NCBI RefSeq assembly: GCF_017353185.1
Contig: NZ_JAFMYV010000001.1
Coordinates: forward strand, 62,001-126,000
From: Fibrella rubiginis
GTDB taxonomy: Bacteria; Bacteroidota; Bacteroidia; Cytophagales; Spirosomataceae
Direction: 5' to 3'
Length of the DNA: 64,000 nucleotides
Of the stretch, positions 26,091-33,920 are shown piece by piece. Each line of letters starts with the position of its first letter. Position 1 is the first letter of the stretch. The notes beneath the pieces were generated by a model. The model saw nothing but the letters and a program-made list of their open reading frames with translations. It did no database searches and was not told the origin of the DNA. A program made the translations under genes and the position numbers.

Positions 26091-27434
26091 TTAAAGTTGA
26101 ATATTCAAACGTTTTGTTATTATCCAGAATAGGATTAAAAATGTAGACATAATTGCGAAACTACCCCATACCGTTAATACATCTGTTTCTAGCGTAAGAC
26201 AGCCCGCAAAAAGACAGGGAATCCACAATAGTACAGTAGGCTTTGTTTCGGCAATGCGAAGAATTTTATGAAAACATAGGTTGAACAGTAGCCCAAAGAA
26301 GAACATAAAAATAATTCCTCCAGTCCGGCCAAAATTTGCGTATGCTTCGCCTAATGGTGAAATATTAGAGCTACTGGCTCCATTATGAACAATGCGCGTA
26401 AAGCGTTCGATATTAGCCACGCCGCCGGTTATTGGTTTATTAGGCCATATAAAACGGGGAATGAATGGGTAGATGAAATATAAAAAAATTTCACCGTTTG
26501 CATAAGGTTCAACGCGGGGTACATAGCTCATCGTTTCTGATATAAGCTGCCCCTGGTTTGTGCGGTTGTAGGTGGAATAAAGGTGATCTTTTCCAAACAG
26601 AAAGTCGGTGTTGCTCAGCCGTTGCCCTACTAAACTCAGCATCAGCGCCGGATCCGCTTTCCGGTCTGCAATTGTGTTTCCCCAGGTTTTCATCCTGTAC
26701 TCCATCTTGATCGACTGGACCAGTATGATGAACAAAGCGCACAAACCCACCAAAACTAGCTTGTAGTAAAAAGCAATAACCGTTTTTCGGCTCACCAACA
26801 CAATGCAGAGGTAGAGCGCCGTGAAATAGAGCAGTGCGCCAAACATACCCTCACGGACTGTATTATATATCAGCACCCCTAATGCGATGGCCAGGGTTAT
26901 TTGTTTTGATTTTCCCGCCGAATAATGGCTATACAAAACAGATGTATATAAGCAAACAGCAAATAAATAAACGACGGCCCGTATTTCCACTGGCATGTAG
27001 TCAACTAATACACTGCCTGTGATACCCAATACCAGAAGAACGGTGATTGTCTTTTGCTTATCTTCTAAATAGGCTCGTACGCTTTCCAAAAGATCTTTAT
27101 GAGGTGTTACCTCATGAAGACGTAATAAAATACCCGTGCTAAACGCAATTGTTGCCGGTAGTCCATAGCTCAGGTATTCATCCGAAGAAAGAATCATCTC
27201 TTCAGGACGGCTCAGCAAAACCATCACTGGAGAAAAGACCATCGTCAAGGTGGTAATGAGCACAATTAACTCGCGGACGGCAATGCTTCTGCCCAACTCA
27301 TACAGAAAAGTCAATAGAGTAAACAAAGAGAAGCCAAGCGAAGTGGCTTCCCAGGCACTTATATCTGAGGTGAACAACAAAAGCATGATTACTGTCATGC
27401 TGATAATTGCAAAGCGGAGCCGTGCAGAAGTCAT
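26091..27434 (-). CDS. Wzy-like O-antigen/oligosaccharide repeat-unit polymerase
   Basis: 447 residues with 10 or more hydrophobic segments and one large hydrophilic loop (about 245-330) before further helices, as in Wzy polymerases and the O-antigen polysaccharide polymerase group. It contains YFIYPFIPRFIWPNKP and SPLGEAYANFGRTGG, phrases common in oligosaccharide repeat-unit polymerases of Bacteroidota. It would polymerise repeat units in the periplasm. Base composition is clearly lower in GC than the genes around it, which is common for wzy genes and suggests transfer. Confidence 0.8.
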   Translation of the reverse strand: MTSARLRFAIISMTVIMLLLFTSDISAWEATSLGFSLFTLLTFLYELGRSIAVRELIVLITTLTMVFSPVMVLLSRPEEMILSSDEYLSYGLPATIAFSTGILLRLHEVTPHKDLLESVRAYLEDKQKTITVLLVLGITGSVLVDYMPVEIRAVVYLFAVCLYTSVLYSHYSAGKSKQITLAIALGVLIYNTVREGMFGALLYFTALYLCIVLVSRKTVIAFYYKLVLVGLCALFIILVQSIKMEYRMKTWGNTIADRKADPALMLSLVGQRLSNTDFLFGKDHLYSTYNRTNQGQLISETMSYVPRVEPYANGEIFLYFIYPFIPRFIWPNKPITGGVANIERFTRIVHNGASSSNISPLGEAYANFGRTGGIIFMFFFGLLFNLCFHKILRIAETKPTVLLWIPCLFAGCLTLETDVLTVWGSFAIMSTFLILFWIITKRLNIQL

Positions 27435-27458
27435 AATTGATCTGCGGATTAGATCGTG

Positions 27459-29843
27459 TTATTTCCTGTTCCAGAAATCAAAACCGGGTCCTTTTTTGGT
27501 TACCTTCTTTGCCGTTGCCGACGTGTCATCTTCGTTGCCGTAGGTAGAGCGATACATGTAGCCGTAGCCTGCATCGTAGCCGTAGCCGTAGTTGTATTCA
27601 AAGTCTTTTTTAATATCGATCCCGTTGATGACCAGGCACATGTTGGGGAACCGCTTTTCCCGATAGAGCGTGTCTATGTTTTTCAGGAATCCCTTACCCG
27701 TGTATAGGTGACGCACAATGTAAAGTGTCATGGTGGCGTGTTTGGCCAGTATGTTAGCATCCGTTACTAACCCCACCGGCGGGGTATCGGCAATGACCAC
27801 ATCGAAGTGTTCGCGCAGGTTCTCGAACAGGTAACGCATTTTGTCGCCGCTGATCAGTTCGGAAGGATTGGGGGGCAGGATACCGCAGGGAATGAAAAAC
27901 AGGTTTTCGTAGCCCGGCACCGGCTTAATGATCTCGTCCATGGTGGCCTGACCGGACAGGTAGCTCGACAGGCCTTTGGGGCTGGTCTCATTGATATAGC
28001 GGTGTAATTTGGGCTTGCGCATGTCAAGCTCCAGCATCACTACTTTTTTCTCGGCAATGGCCAGGCTGGCCCCCAGGTTGAGCGAGATAAATGACTTGCC
28101 CTCGCCGCTGATGCTGGAGGTGATCAGAATGGTTTGTTTGGTGCCCCCGTCGGGGTTAAAAAACTGGATGTTAGTACGCAGTGCCCGAATCTGCTCCGAC
28201 AGCAATGACCGACTTTTGGCGGTTATCTCCAGGGGCGAACTGGTGTCGTCAGACTGGATTACTTCGCCAATGATGGGGGCTTCCGTAACGTCTTCAATCT
28301 GTGATTTACGGCTGATTTTGCTGTTGAAGTAATCCAGCAACCACAGCACCAGTACGGGCAGGAGCAAACCTACCAGCAGCGCCACGAGGTAATAATTACG
28401 CTTCACGGGCTTCACAGGGCTTGGTTCGGCCTTGGCGTCGTCGATCACGCGCAGGTCAGAGACGGTCGAGGCAAACGACATGGCCGTTTCCTCGCGCTTT
28501 TGGAGCAGATAGTTATATAGGTTGCCTTTAATGCTGGCCTGCCGCGAAATGTCCAGCAATTGCCGTTCCTTCTGCGGAATGGTGCGGATCGTGGCTTCAA
28601 TGCGTTTGTTGGTGGTTTGCAGACTGTTTTGGGTGCTTACCAGAATGCGGCGCAGGGTGAGCACGTTGTCGCCGATGTTACGCTTGGTGGTTCGGATCTG
28701 CTCGTCGATGGTTTCAATCGGGACTGATTTTTCGGGTACGGTGCGAACGAGTTTTTCGCGCTGGCTTTCCAATTCCAGCAGGTTGCCTACCAGGGCCGTG
28801 AGGGTAGGGCTGTCCAGGCCCACGGTGGCGGGCGTCACCACCCGCGTGTCGCCTTTGCTGGCGAGGTAGTTTTCAATCTCGCGCAGGGTACCCAGCTGAA
28901 TGTTGACCTGGCTAAGCTGGGCGTCGTTTTCTTTTACCTTGTCGAGAAACAGGTTCGATTCAGAACTGAGGTCCACGATGCCCGAATTGGTTTTGTAGCG
29001 CTGGATGTCGCCCTCAACGGAGGTTAGCTCCCGCGAGATGATCCCCAGCCGGTCTTCCACAAACCGCAGTGTATTGGCCGCCACGCGGTTTTTGTCCTGC
29101 AGCGACGACAGTTCGTAGAAATACAGCAGCCGGTCGAGGTAGGTAGCGGCCCGGTCGGGGGCGGTGTCTTCCATGGTGAGAAAAAGCACCGACGCCGATT
29201 TATTAGGCTGCGACACACGCAGGCCTCTGGAAAAGGATTTGATAACCGCCTCGCGGTGGTTCATCGTGACCTGAATGGTCTTGTGTTTGAGGGGGGCGTT
29301 GGGCCGTTTGGTGATCAAAACCAGCCCTAGGGGTGTCTGAGTAGCTTTTCCATAAGGGCAGATGACGCCGTCGAGGGTAGCTGCGCTGGCTGCAACGGTC
29401 ACGTTGACGGGCAGATCATAGGCAGCTTCAAGGGGTTTCAGCACCTTCACCACCACAGGAGCATCGCGGTAAATGTCGCGGATGCGCCACCGGTCTTTGT
29501 AGGAATAGACCATGTCGAGGCCCAGATCGTCGACTACTTTTTCGGCCAGCTTATACGATTTGAAGATCTCTATCTCGTTTTCGACCTGCTTCTTCGAGCC
29601 AAACATGTCCAGTTCCTCCATCAAATCCTGCTTGGAGGCCCCGCCAGCGCGGTCATCTTCTTTGATGAGAATACTGGCCTGAGCGCTATAGGTGTATTTC
29701 AGGGTGGTGAGGTAGGCAAACATGCCCACCAGGCTCAACAGCAGCGTAACCACAAACCAGTACCAGTTGCGCAGGTATTTGGTGGCCAGAAACTTGATGT
29801 ACTCCTGGCCAAATTGACTTTCTGATTGTCCTGATGCTGTCAT
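27459..29843 (-). CDS. wzc: polysaccharide co-polymerase with BY-kinase domain (Wzc-like)
   Basis: 794 residues. Wzz-like N-terminal membrane domain (first helix WYWFVVTLLLSLVGMFAYL near 30, second YYLVALLVGLLLPVLVLWLL near 490) encloses a long coiled-coil region. The cytoplasmic BY-kinase has Walker A ISGEGKSFIS, Walker A' VVMLELDMRKPK and Walker B VVIADTPPVG. The tail is tyrosine rich (YNYGYGYDAGYGYMYRS), the expected autophosphorylation cluster. It controls polymer length and export with Wza. The matching phosphatase is the CpsB-type protein at 32128. The intrinsic terminator at 29892 stands upstream of it. Confidence 0.93.
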   Translation of the reverse strand: MTASGQSESQFGQEYIKFLATKYLRNWYWFVVTLLLSLVGMFAYLTTLKYTYSAQASILIKEDDRAGGASKQDLMEELDMFGSKKQVENEIEIFKSYKLAEKVVDDLGLDMVYSYKDRWRIRDIYRDAPVVVKVLKPLEAAYDLPVNVTVAASAATLDGVICPYGKATQTPLGLVLITKRPNAPLKHKTIQVTMNHREAVIKSFSRGLRVSQPNKSASVLFLTMEDTAPDRAATYLDRLLYFYELSSLQDKNRVAANTLRFVEDRLGIISRELTSVEGDIQRYKTNSGIVDLSSESNLFLDKVKENDAQLSQVNIQLGTLREIENYLASKGDTRVVTPATVGLDSPTLTALVGNLLELESQREKLVRTVPEKSVPIETIDEQIRTTKRNIGDNVLTLRRILVSTQNSLQTTNKRIEATIRTIPQKERQLLDISRQASIKGNLYNYLLQKREETAMSFASTVSDLRVIDDAKAEPSPVKPVKRNYYLVALLVGLLLPVLVLWLLDYFNSKISRKSQIEDVTEAPIIGEVIQSDDTSSPLEITAKSRSLLSEQIRALRTNIQFFNPDGGTKQTILITSSISGEGKSFISLNLGASLAIAEKKVVMLELDMRKPKLHRYINETSPKGLSSYLSGQATMDEIIKPVPGYENLFFIPCGILPPNPSELISGDKMRYLFENLREHFDVVIADTPPVGLVTDANILAKHATMTLYIVRHLYTGKGFLKNIDTLYREKRFPNMCLVINGIDIKKDFEYNYGYGYDAGYGYMYRSTYGNEDDTSATAKKVTKKGPGFDFWNRK

Positions 29844-29891
29844 AATTGCGGTGAGCGGATCATGCTGTTCTTACTGCAAATTGCGTACAAA

Positions 29892-29917
29892 TAAAAAAAA
29901 TGGCGTCAGACAGACGC
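29892..29917 (-). terminator. hairpin with T-tract between wza and wzc
   Basis: Read on the minus strand, GCGTC pairs with GACGC across a 5-nt loop (29903-29917) and is followed by an A and a run of eight T residues. It starts only 3 bp after the wza stop codon. It would reduce transcription from wza into wzc and the rest of the cluster unless overcome. The stem is short (5 bp, perhaps 6). Confidence 0.6.
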
Positions 29918-29920
29918 AGG

Positions 29921-30739
29921 TTACTTCACGCGGATGACGTTGAGAATCACAGTGGCAATAAGGGTAACGGCGCTAATGATGGTGGGCACGTAGGGCAGCG
30001 TACGGCTAGCCTGAATTTTCTTGCTGCTTTTGGGCTCCACGTAGATCACGTCGTTGGGTTTCAGGTAGTACGCCGGCGACGAAAACACACTGCGGCTGGT
30101 GAGGTCAACAGGAATAAACTCTCGTTGGCCGCCCCCGTCGCGGACTACCAGCACGTTCTCGCGCTTGCCATATACGGTGAGGTCGCCCGCCAGACTGATG
30201 GCCTCCGTAATCGTAATCTTCTCGTTTTGCACCGTAAATACCGAGGGGTGTTGTACCTCGCCCATAACCGATATTTTGAAGCTAAGCAGCCGGGCAGCTA
30301 CGTAAGGTTCACGCAGATAGGTAGTGAGGGTGTCATGAAGCATCACCTCCAGTTCGGCCAGGCTCCTGCCCGCCACGCGTACAGAACCAATTTTAGGGAA
30401 ATTGATGGTGCCCGTTTCGCTCACCCGGTAACCAATGGGCAGGTTGTTGTTGTTCTGCGTACTGGCCGTGCCCAACGATAAGCTGGTGCCGACGCGGGTA
30501 AAGGGGTTAAACACCACGTCGGCGTCGGTATTCAGGCTCGAGACGGCAATCGCCAGCACGTCGCCGGGTTGCAGCCGATAGGTGTAGGTCACGGCTGGAA
30601 GCTGTGCCAGGCTGTCGGCCAGGGCTTTTTGCTGGAAATAGGTCATGTCGTCGCGCTTCTTTTTCGACGATTGTGCACTAACGTCCAGGTGAGCTGCCAG
30701 CAGACTCCAGAAAATCAGTAAAGTAGTGAGTCGTATCAA
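29921..30739 (-). CDS. wza: polysaccharide export protein (Wza-like), TTG start
   Basis: 272 residues. Signal peptide with core LTTLLIFWSLLAAHL and cleavage near VSAQ, no lipobox; then the Poly_export domain (YRLQPGDVLAIAVSSLN) and SLBB-like parts (GYRVSETGTINFPKIGSVRV, VFTVQNEKITITEAI). A C-terminal hydrophobic helix (VPTIISAVTLIATVILNVI) ends the protein, as in Bacteroidota Wza homologues. The first possible start in this frame is TTG at 30739; no ATG fits the signal peptide better. It forms the outer-membrane export channel together with the co-polymerase encoded next. Confidence 0.9.
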   Translation of the reverse strand: MIRLTTLLIFWSLLAAHLDVSAQSSKKKRDDMTYFQQKALADSLAQLPAVTYTYRLQPGDVLAIAVSSLNTDADVVFNPFTRVGTSLSLGTASTQNNNNLPIGYRVSETGTINFPKIGSVRVAGRSLAELEVMLHDTLTTYLREPYVAARLLSFKISVMGEVQHPSVFTVQNEKITITEAISLAGDLTVYGKRENVLVVRDGGGQREFIPVDLTSRSVFSSPAYYLKPNDVIYVEPKSSKKIQASRTLPYVPTIISAVTLIATVILNVIRVK

Positions 30740-30792
30740 GTGTATCGGTAGGTAAAGCGGTGGAGAAAATTTCGTCGCAGACTAACGCCCGC

Positions 30793-32073
30793 TCATATAC
30801 GCATCGACACCTGGGAACGGTCAAACGCCGATTTGATGTCGTAGACAACAGATTGCTCCTGTCGGCATAATGAGCGGATAGGCAGGCTATTGAACTCATC
30901 ATGTGCCACAGCCAGAATCACGCCGTCGTAGTTGCCATTCAGGCAGCTTTGCAGAACAATGCCATGTTCATCGGCTACTTCCTGCGGTACGGCCCAGGGG
31001 TCATACACGTCTACGTTGATGCCGAAGCTCCGCAGTTCGTGGTAGATCTCAGCTACTTTGGTGTTGCGCACGTCGGGGCAGTTTTCTTTAAACGTAATCC
31101 CCAGCAGCAGCACCGCTGCCCCCGACACCGGGATGCCCGCCTTAATCATAGCCTTCACCATTTTGTTGGCTACGTAGATGGGCATGTCGTCGTTTACGCG
31201 CCGCCCCGACAGGATCACCTGCGGGTGGTAGCCCACGCTCTGTGCTTTGTGAGCCAGATAGTACGGGTCAACGCTGATGCAGTGGCCACCTACCAGCCCG
31301 GGCGTAAATTTCAGGAAGTTCCACTTGGTACCGGCCGCTTCGAGCACATCCATTGTGTCTATATCCAGCCGGTCGAAAATCAGGGCCAGTTCATTCACAA
31401 ACGAGATATTTACGTCGCGCTGGGCGTTTTCGATGGCTTTAGCGGCTTCGGCAACTTTAATGGAGGGTGCTGCGTAGGTGCCCGCCGTAATGATGGTTCC
31501 GTAAAGCTGATCAACAAAAAGGGCCGCTTCAGGGGTAGAGCCGGAGGTGATTTTCAGGATGTTGGCTACCGTTCGGGTTTTGTCGCCGGGGTTAATGCGC
31601 TCCGGCGAATAGCCGCAATAGAAGTCTTTGTTAAACCGCAGGCCACTCACAAGTTCCAGGACGGGTACGCATTCTTCTTCCGTACATCCGGGATATACCG
31701 TCGATTCATAGATAACAACATCACCCCGTTTAAGGTACTGGGCCACCATATTGGTAGCCGTTAGCAGAGCCGATAAGTCGGGCCGTTTGAATTTGTCGAT
31801 CGGGGTGGGGACCGTTACAACAAAAACGTTGCACTGCGCCAGTGAGGTAGCTGAGCTGGCAAACGTAATGTGGGGGCTGAGTGCAAAGGCTTCCGGCTCA
31901 ATTTCGCGAGTTTGGTCCTGTTGCTGTCGAAGTTCGGCCACGCGCCGCCCGTTGATATCAAACCCAACGGTGGGCCAGCATTTACCAAATTCGAGTGCTA
32001 GTGGCAGGCCAACGTAGCCAAGACCAACAACACCGATATGCACGGATGCCGGCGATGAAATAACAGGAAGCAT
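30793..32073 (-). CDS. nucleotide sugar dehydrogenase (TviB/WbpO-like)
   Basis: 426 residues. NAD-binding start VGVVGLGYVGLPLALEFG, VPTPIDKFKRPDL, YESTVYPGCTEEECVPVLE, central AEAAKAIENAQRDVNISFVNE, and the catalytic cysteine in GLVGGHCISVDPYYLAHKA. Sequence style matches the TviB/WbpO group, which oxidises UDP-GlcNAc or UDP-GalNAc to the uronic acid, rather than UDP-glucose dehydrogenase. It probably provides an acidic precursor for the exopolysaccharide. It has its own -7 box at 32110. Confidence 0.9.
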   Translation of the reverse strand: MLPVISSPASVHIGVVGLGYVGLPLALEFGKCWPTVGFDINGRRVAELRQQQDQTREIEPEAFALSPHITFASSATSLAQCNVFVVTVPTPIDKFKRPDLSALLTATNMVAQYLKRGDVVIYESTVYPGCTEEECVPVLELVSGLRFNKDFYCGYSPERINPGDKTRTVANILKITSGSTPEAALFVDQLYGTIITAGTYAAPSIKVAEAAKAIENAQRDVNISFVNELALIFDRLDIDTMDVLEAAGTKWNFLKFTPGLVGGHCISVDPYYLAHKAQSVGYHPQVILSGRRVNDDMPIYVANKMVKAMIKAGIPVSGAAVLLLGITFKENCPDVRNTKVAEIYHELRSFGINVDVYDPWAVPQEVADEHGIVLQSCLNGNYDGVILAVAHDEFNSLPIRSLCRQEQSVVYDIKSAFDRSQVSMRI

Positions 32074-32109
32074 TGGTTAAAGGAAGTAGTCAAGTTACGG
32101 ACGGGGCAA

Positions 32110-32117
32110 CAAATATA
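32110..32117 (-). promoter_or_regulatory. -7 box for the nucleotide sugar dehydrogenase
   Basis: The complement reads TATATTTG, matching TAnnTTTG, 36 bp before the ATG at 32073 and 10 bp after the phosphatase stop codon. It may add a second entry into the cluster. Confidence 0.55.
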
Positions 32118-32127
32118 AATCGTATCA

Positions 32128-32889
32128 TCATACAAACGTTGGTACTGTCAACGGTAACTGGCAGGCAGCATGATAGTCAGCTGATTGTAATACCTTTTCC
32201 AGATGGGTCAAATCGCGGGCACGGTGCAGGTCAGAGGAGACGAAATCGACCAGTCCCTCACGGATGAGGGTGTGTGCCATGCGCCGGGCCTCACTGCCAT
32301 AGCGACCCACCAGCGACATCAGGTTTAGCTGCATACTACACCCCTGTTGCCTTAGATAGAACAGGTGATCGATATGCCCCCGGAAATACTGGTAGCGTTC
32401 GGGGTGAGCCAGAATAGGTCGGTAACCTTTCACCTGCATCTGAAAAAGCCAGTTGGGTAATTGCCGGGGTAGTGCCGCCCAGCCCGTTTCAATCAGCACA
32501 AACCGCTCGGTGCCAAAGCTGAGCAGGTCGTCCTGCTGCAACCGGGCATCGAAAAGCTCGTCGGTGAGGTATTCGGCAGCAACGGTGAACGTGAGTGGTA
32601 GTTCATTTGTGTGGATGAGTGCCTGCACCAGCTTACCTGCCTCGCGTAGTTGATCCGAGGTATTGGGGTGAAAATCCTGACTGACATGCGGGGTAGTGAC
32701 AACATGCTGAATACCCCAGTCGGCCAGTTGTCGCAGGCAAACCAGGGCCTCATCAATATCCTGGATACCATCATCAACACCGGGTAGAAGATGGTTGTGC
32801 ATATCAAAAGGATAGCCAACGGCCACCGCCCCACCTGCCGTGGAGGCTGAATTGAATTTGTCTTTAAGCGTTTGCCAGAGTGAAGCCAT
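32128..32889 (-). CDS. CpsB/CapC-type tyrosine-protein phosphatase (PHP family)
   Basis: 253 residues. The metal site of the PHP fold is complete: FDMHNHLLPGVDDG, VTTPHVSQDFHP, FVLIETG, PILAHPERY and SSDLHRA. CpsB-type enzymes dephosphorylate the Wzc-like BY-kinase and so control polymer export. It is the first gene of the minus-strand cluster, preceded by the promoter at 32895. Start chosen at the ATG that follows the -7 box. Confidence 0.92.
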   Translation of the reverse strand: MASLWQTLKDKFNSASTAGGAVAVGYPFDMHNHLLPGVDDGIQDIDEALVCLRQLADWGIQHVVTTPHVSQDFHPNTSDQLREAGKLVQALIHTNELPLTFTVAAEYLTDELFDARLQQDDLLSFGTERFVLIETGWAALPRQLPNWLFQMQVKGYRPILAHPERYQYFRGHIDHLFYLRQQGCSMQLNLMSLVGRYGSEARRMAHTLIREGLVDFVSSDLHRARDLTHLEKVLQSADYHAACQLPLTVPTFV

Positions 32890-32894
32890 TTATA

Positions 32895-32902
32895 CAAAGC
32901 TA
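32895..32902 (-). promoter_or_regulatory. -7 box at the head of the polysaccharide cluster
   Basis: The complement reads TAGCTTTG (TAnnTTTG), only 5 bp before the ATG of the phosphatase, so the transcript would be almost leaderless. A TTG lies about 20 bp upstream at a fitting -33 distance. Confidence 0.6.
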
Positions 32903-33042
32903 TACCGAAAGCGCTACAACCAAGCCAACGGGCCAGTTGCAGTGCGTAAGTTAATGAACACTTTTTCTTTCATAAATCTGTTATCTATCTGTTTTGCGTA
33001 GGTACGCAGCACACCAACCAACTATAAACCAAGTTACTGTTC

Positions 33043-33489
33043 ATGGCAAAGCGTAGTCTGATCGCTCAGGTACTCAGTTCCATTTTTTTCGGCCGCTCGA
33101 AAGCCAAAGCTGGCAAGTATGCCCGTAATAGCCTCAGTATGTTGGGCTTACTGAAAGCAGCACTGGGTAAGAGTAAAGCGATGAAAGGCGATGATTCCAT
33201 TGGATTTCGCGAACAAGTGGTTTTGCTAAGCCGGATGATCAAGGCATATGTGGCCGGTGAGTACCGCGAAATTCCGACTAAGACGCTGATTTCCGTTCTG
33301 GCTTCACTGATCTATTTCGTATCGCCAATTGATTTTATTCCCGACGTGTTGCCAGTCCTTGGCTTCGCCGACGACATTGCCCTGATGGTGTGGCTCTTTA
33401 ACTCGCTGCAGGATGATATTGCTCATTTCCGCGACTGGGAGCGCAATCAGGCCCGCGTAACGGGAAAGGTGATTGATATTAACGACTAA
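33043..33489 (+). CDS. YkvA family protein (DUF1232)
   Basis: 148 residues. The C-terminal half carries the DUF1232 signature: ISVLASLIYFVSPIDFIPDVLPVLGFADDIAL, a membrane-associated helical segment with SPIDxxPD. The N-terminus is basic. The function of the family is unknown. The protein probably sits in the inner membrane. tatA follows 61 bp later with its own promoter. Confidence 0.85.
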   Translation: MAKRSLIAQVLSSIFFGRSKAKAGKYARNSLSMLGLLKAALGKSKAMKGDDSIGFREQVVLLSRMIKAYVAGEYREIPTKTLISVLASLIYFVSPIDFIPDVLPVLGFADDIALMVWLFNSLQDDIAHFRDWERNQARVTGKVIDIND

Positions 33490-33517
33490 TTTAATCGCTT
33501 CTTCGGAAGGCATTTCT

Positions 33518-33525
33518 TATTTTTG
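33518..33525 (+). promoter_or_regulatory. -7 box for tatA
   Basis: TATTTTTG (TAnnTTTG) followed by C, 25 bp before the tatA ATG at 33551. Confidence 0.6.
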
Positions 33526-33550
33526 CGTACGTTCTAAACAACCAATAGAC

Positions 33551-33751
33551 ATGATTACAGCATCCATTTTAGCATTTATGGGTTTGGGCGGTCAGGAGAT
33601 GCTGCTCATTTTCTTGGCGCTCCTTCTTTTCTTCGGTGCCAAGAAATTGCCCGAACTGGCGCGTGGCCTGGGTAAAGGTATCCGCGAATTTAAGGATGCC
33701 ACCAAAGACGTTCGCGAGAACATCGAAGACGGCCTGAAAGAAACGAAATAA
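33551..33751 (+). CDS. tatA: Sec-independent protein translocase TatA/E
   Basis: 66 residues from the ATG at 33551; the longer frame upstream crosses the promoter. One N-terminal membrane helix (EMLLIFLALLLFF) leads into the conserved FGAKKLPELARGLGKGIREF hinge and amphipathic helix, then a charged tail. The F-G pair and the KLPELARGLG motif are diagnostic for TatA/TatE. It forms the pore part of the twin-arginine translocase. No tatC is adjacent. Confidence 0.93.
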   Translation: MITASILAFMGLGGQEMLLIFLALLLFFGAKKLPELARGLGKGIREFKDATKDVRENIEDGLKETK

Positions 33752-33773
33752 GGTTTGCTTCCTATACGCAGAC

Positions 33774-33811
33774 AACCGGACGCCCCCAAGACGCCCGGTT
33801 TCTGCTTTTTA
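33774..33811 (+). terminator. probable terminator after tatA
   Basis: AACCGG (about 33774) pairs with CCGGTT (about 33795) around an imperfect GC-rich stem and is followed by a T5 tract ending at 33810. The inner part of the stem has mismatches, so strength is uncertain. Confidence 0.45.
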
Positions 33812-33813
33812 TC

Positions 33814-33914
33814 AGTTTACAGTTTTCTGTTTACTGTCTTCTGTTGCCATTCGGCAGCGTAAACAGTGAGCCGCCAAACCGCAACAGAAGACAGTAAACA
33901 GAAAACTGTAAACT
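33814..33914. repeat. 34-bp perfect inverted repeat made of 7-bp units
   Basis: Arms 33814-33847 and 33881-33914 are exact complements, with a 33-nt loop. The left arm reads as five heptamers in phase: AGTTTAC, AGTTTTC, TGTTTAC, TGTCTTC, TGTTGCC. The right arm ends 6 bp before the gatA start codon, so in a transcript from tatA the start would be next to a long duplex. Confidence 0.95.
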
Positions 33915-33920
33915 TTCTTT

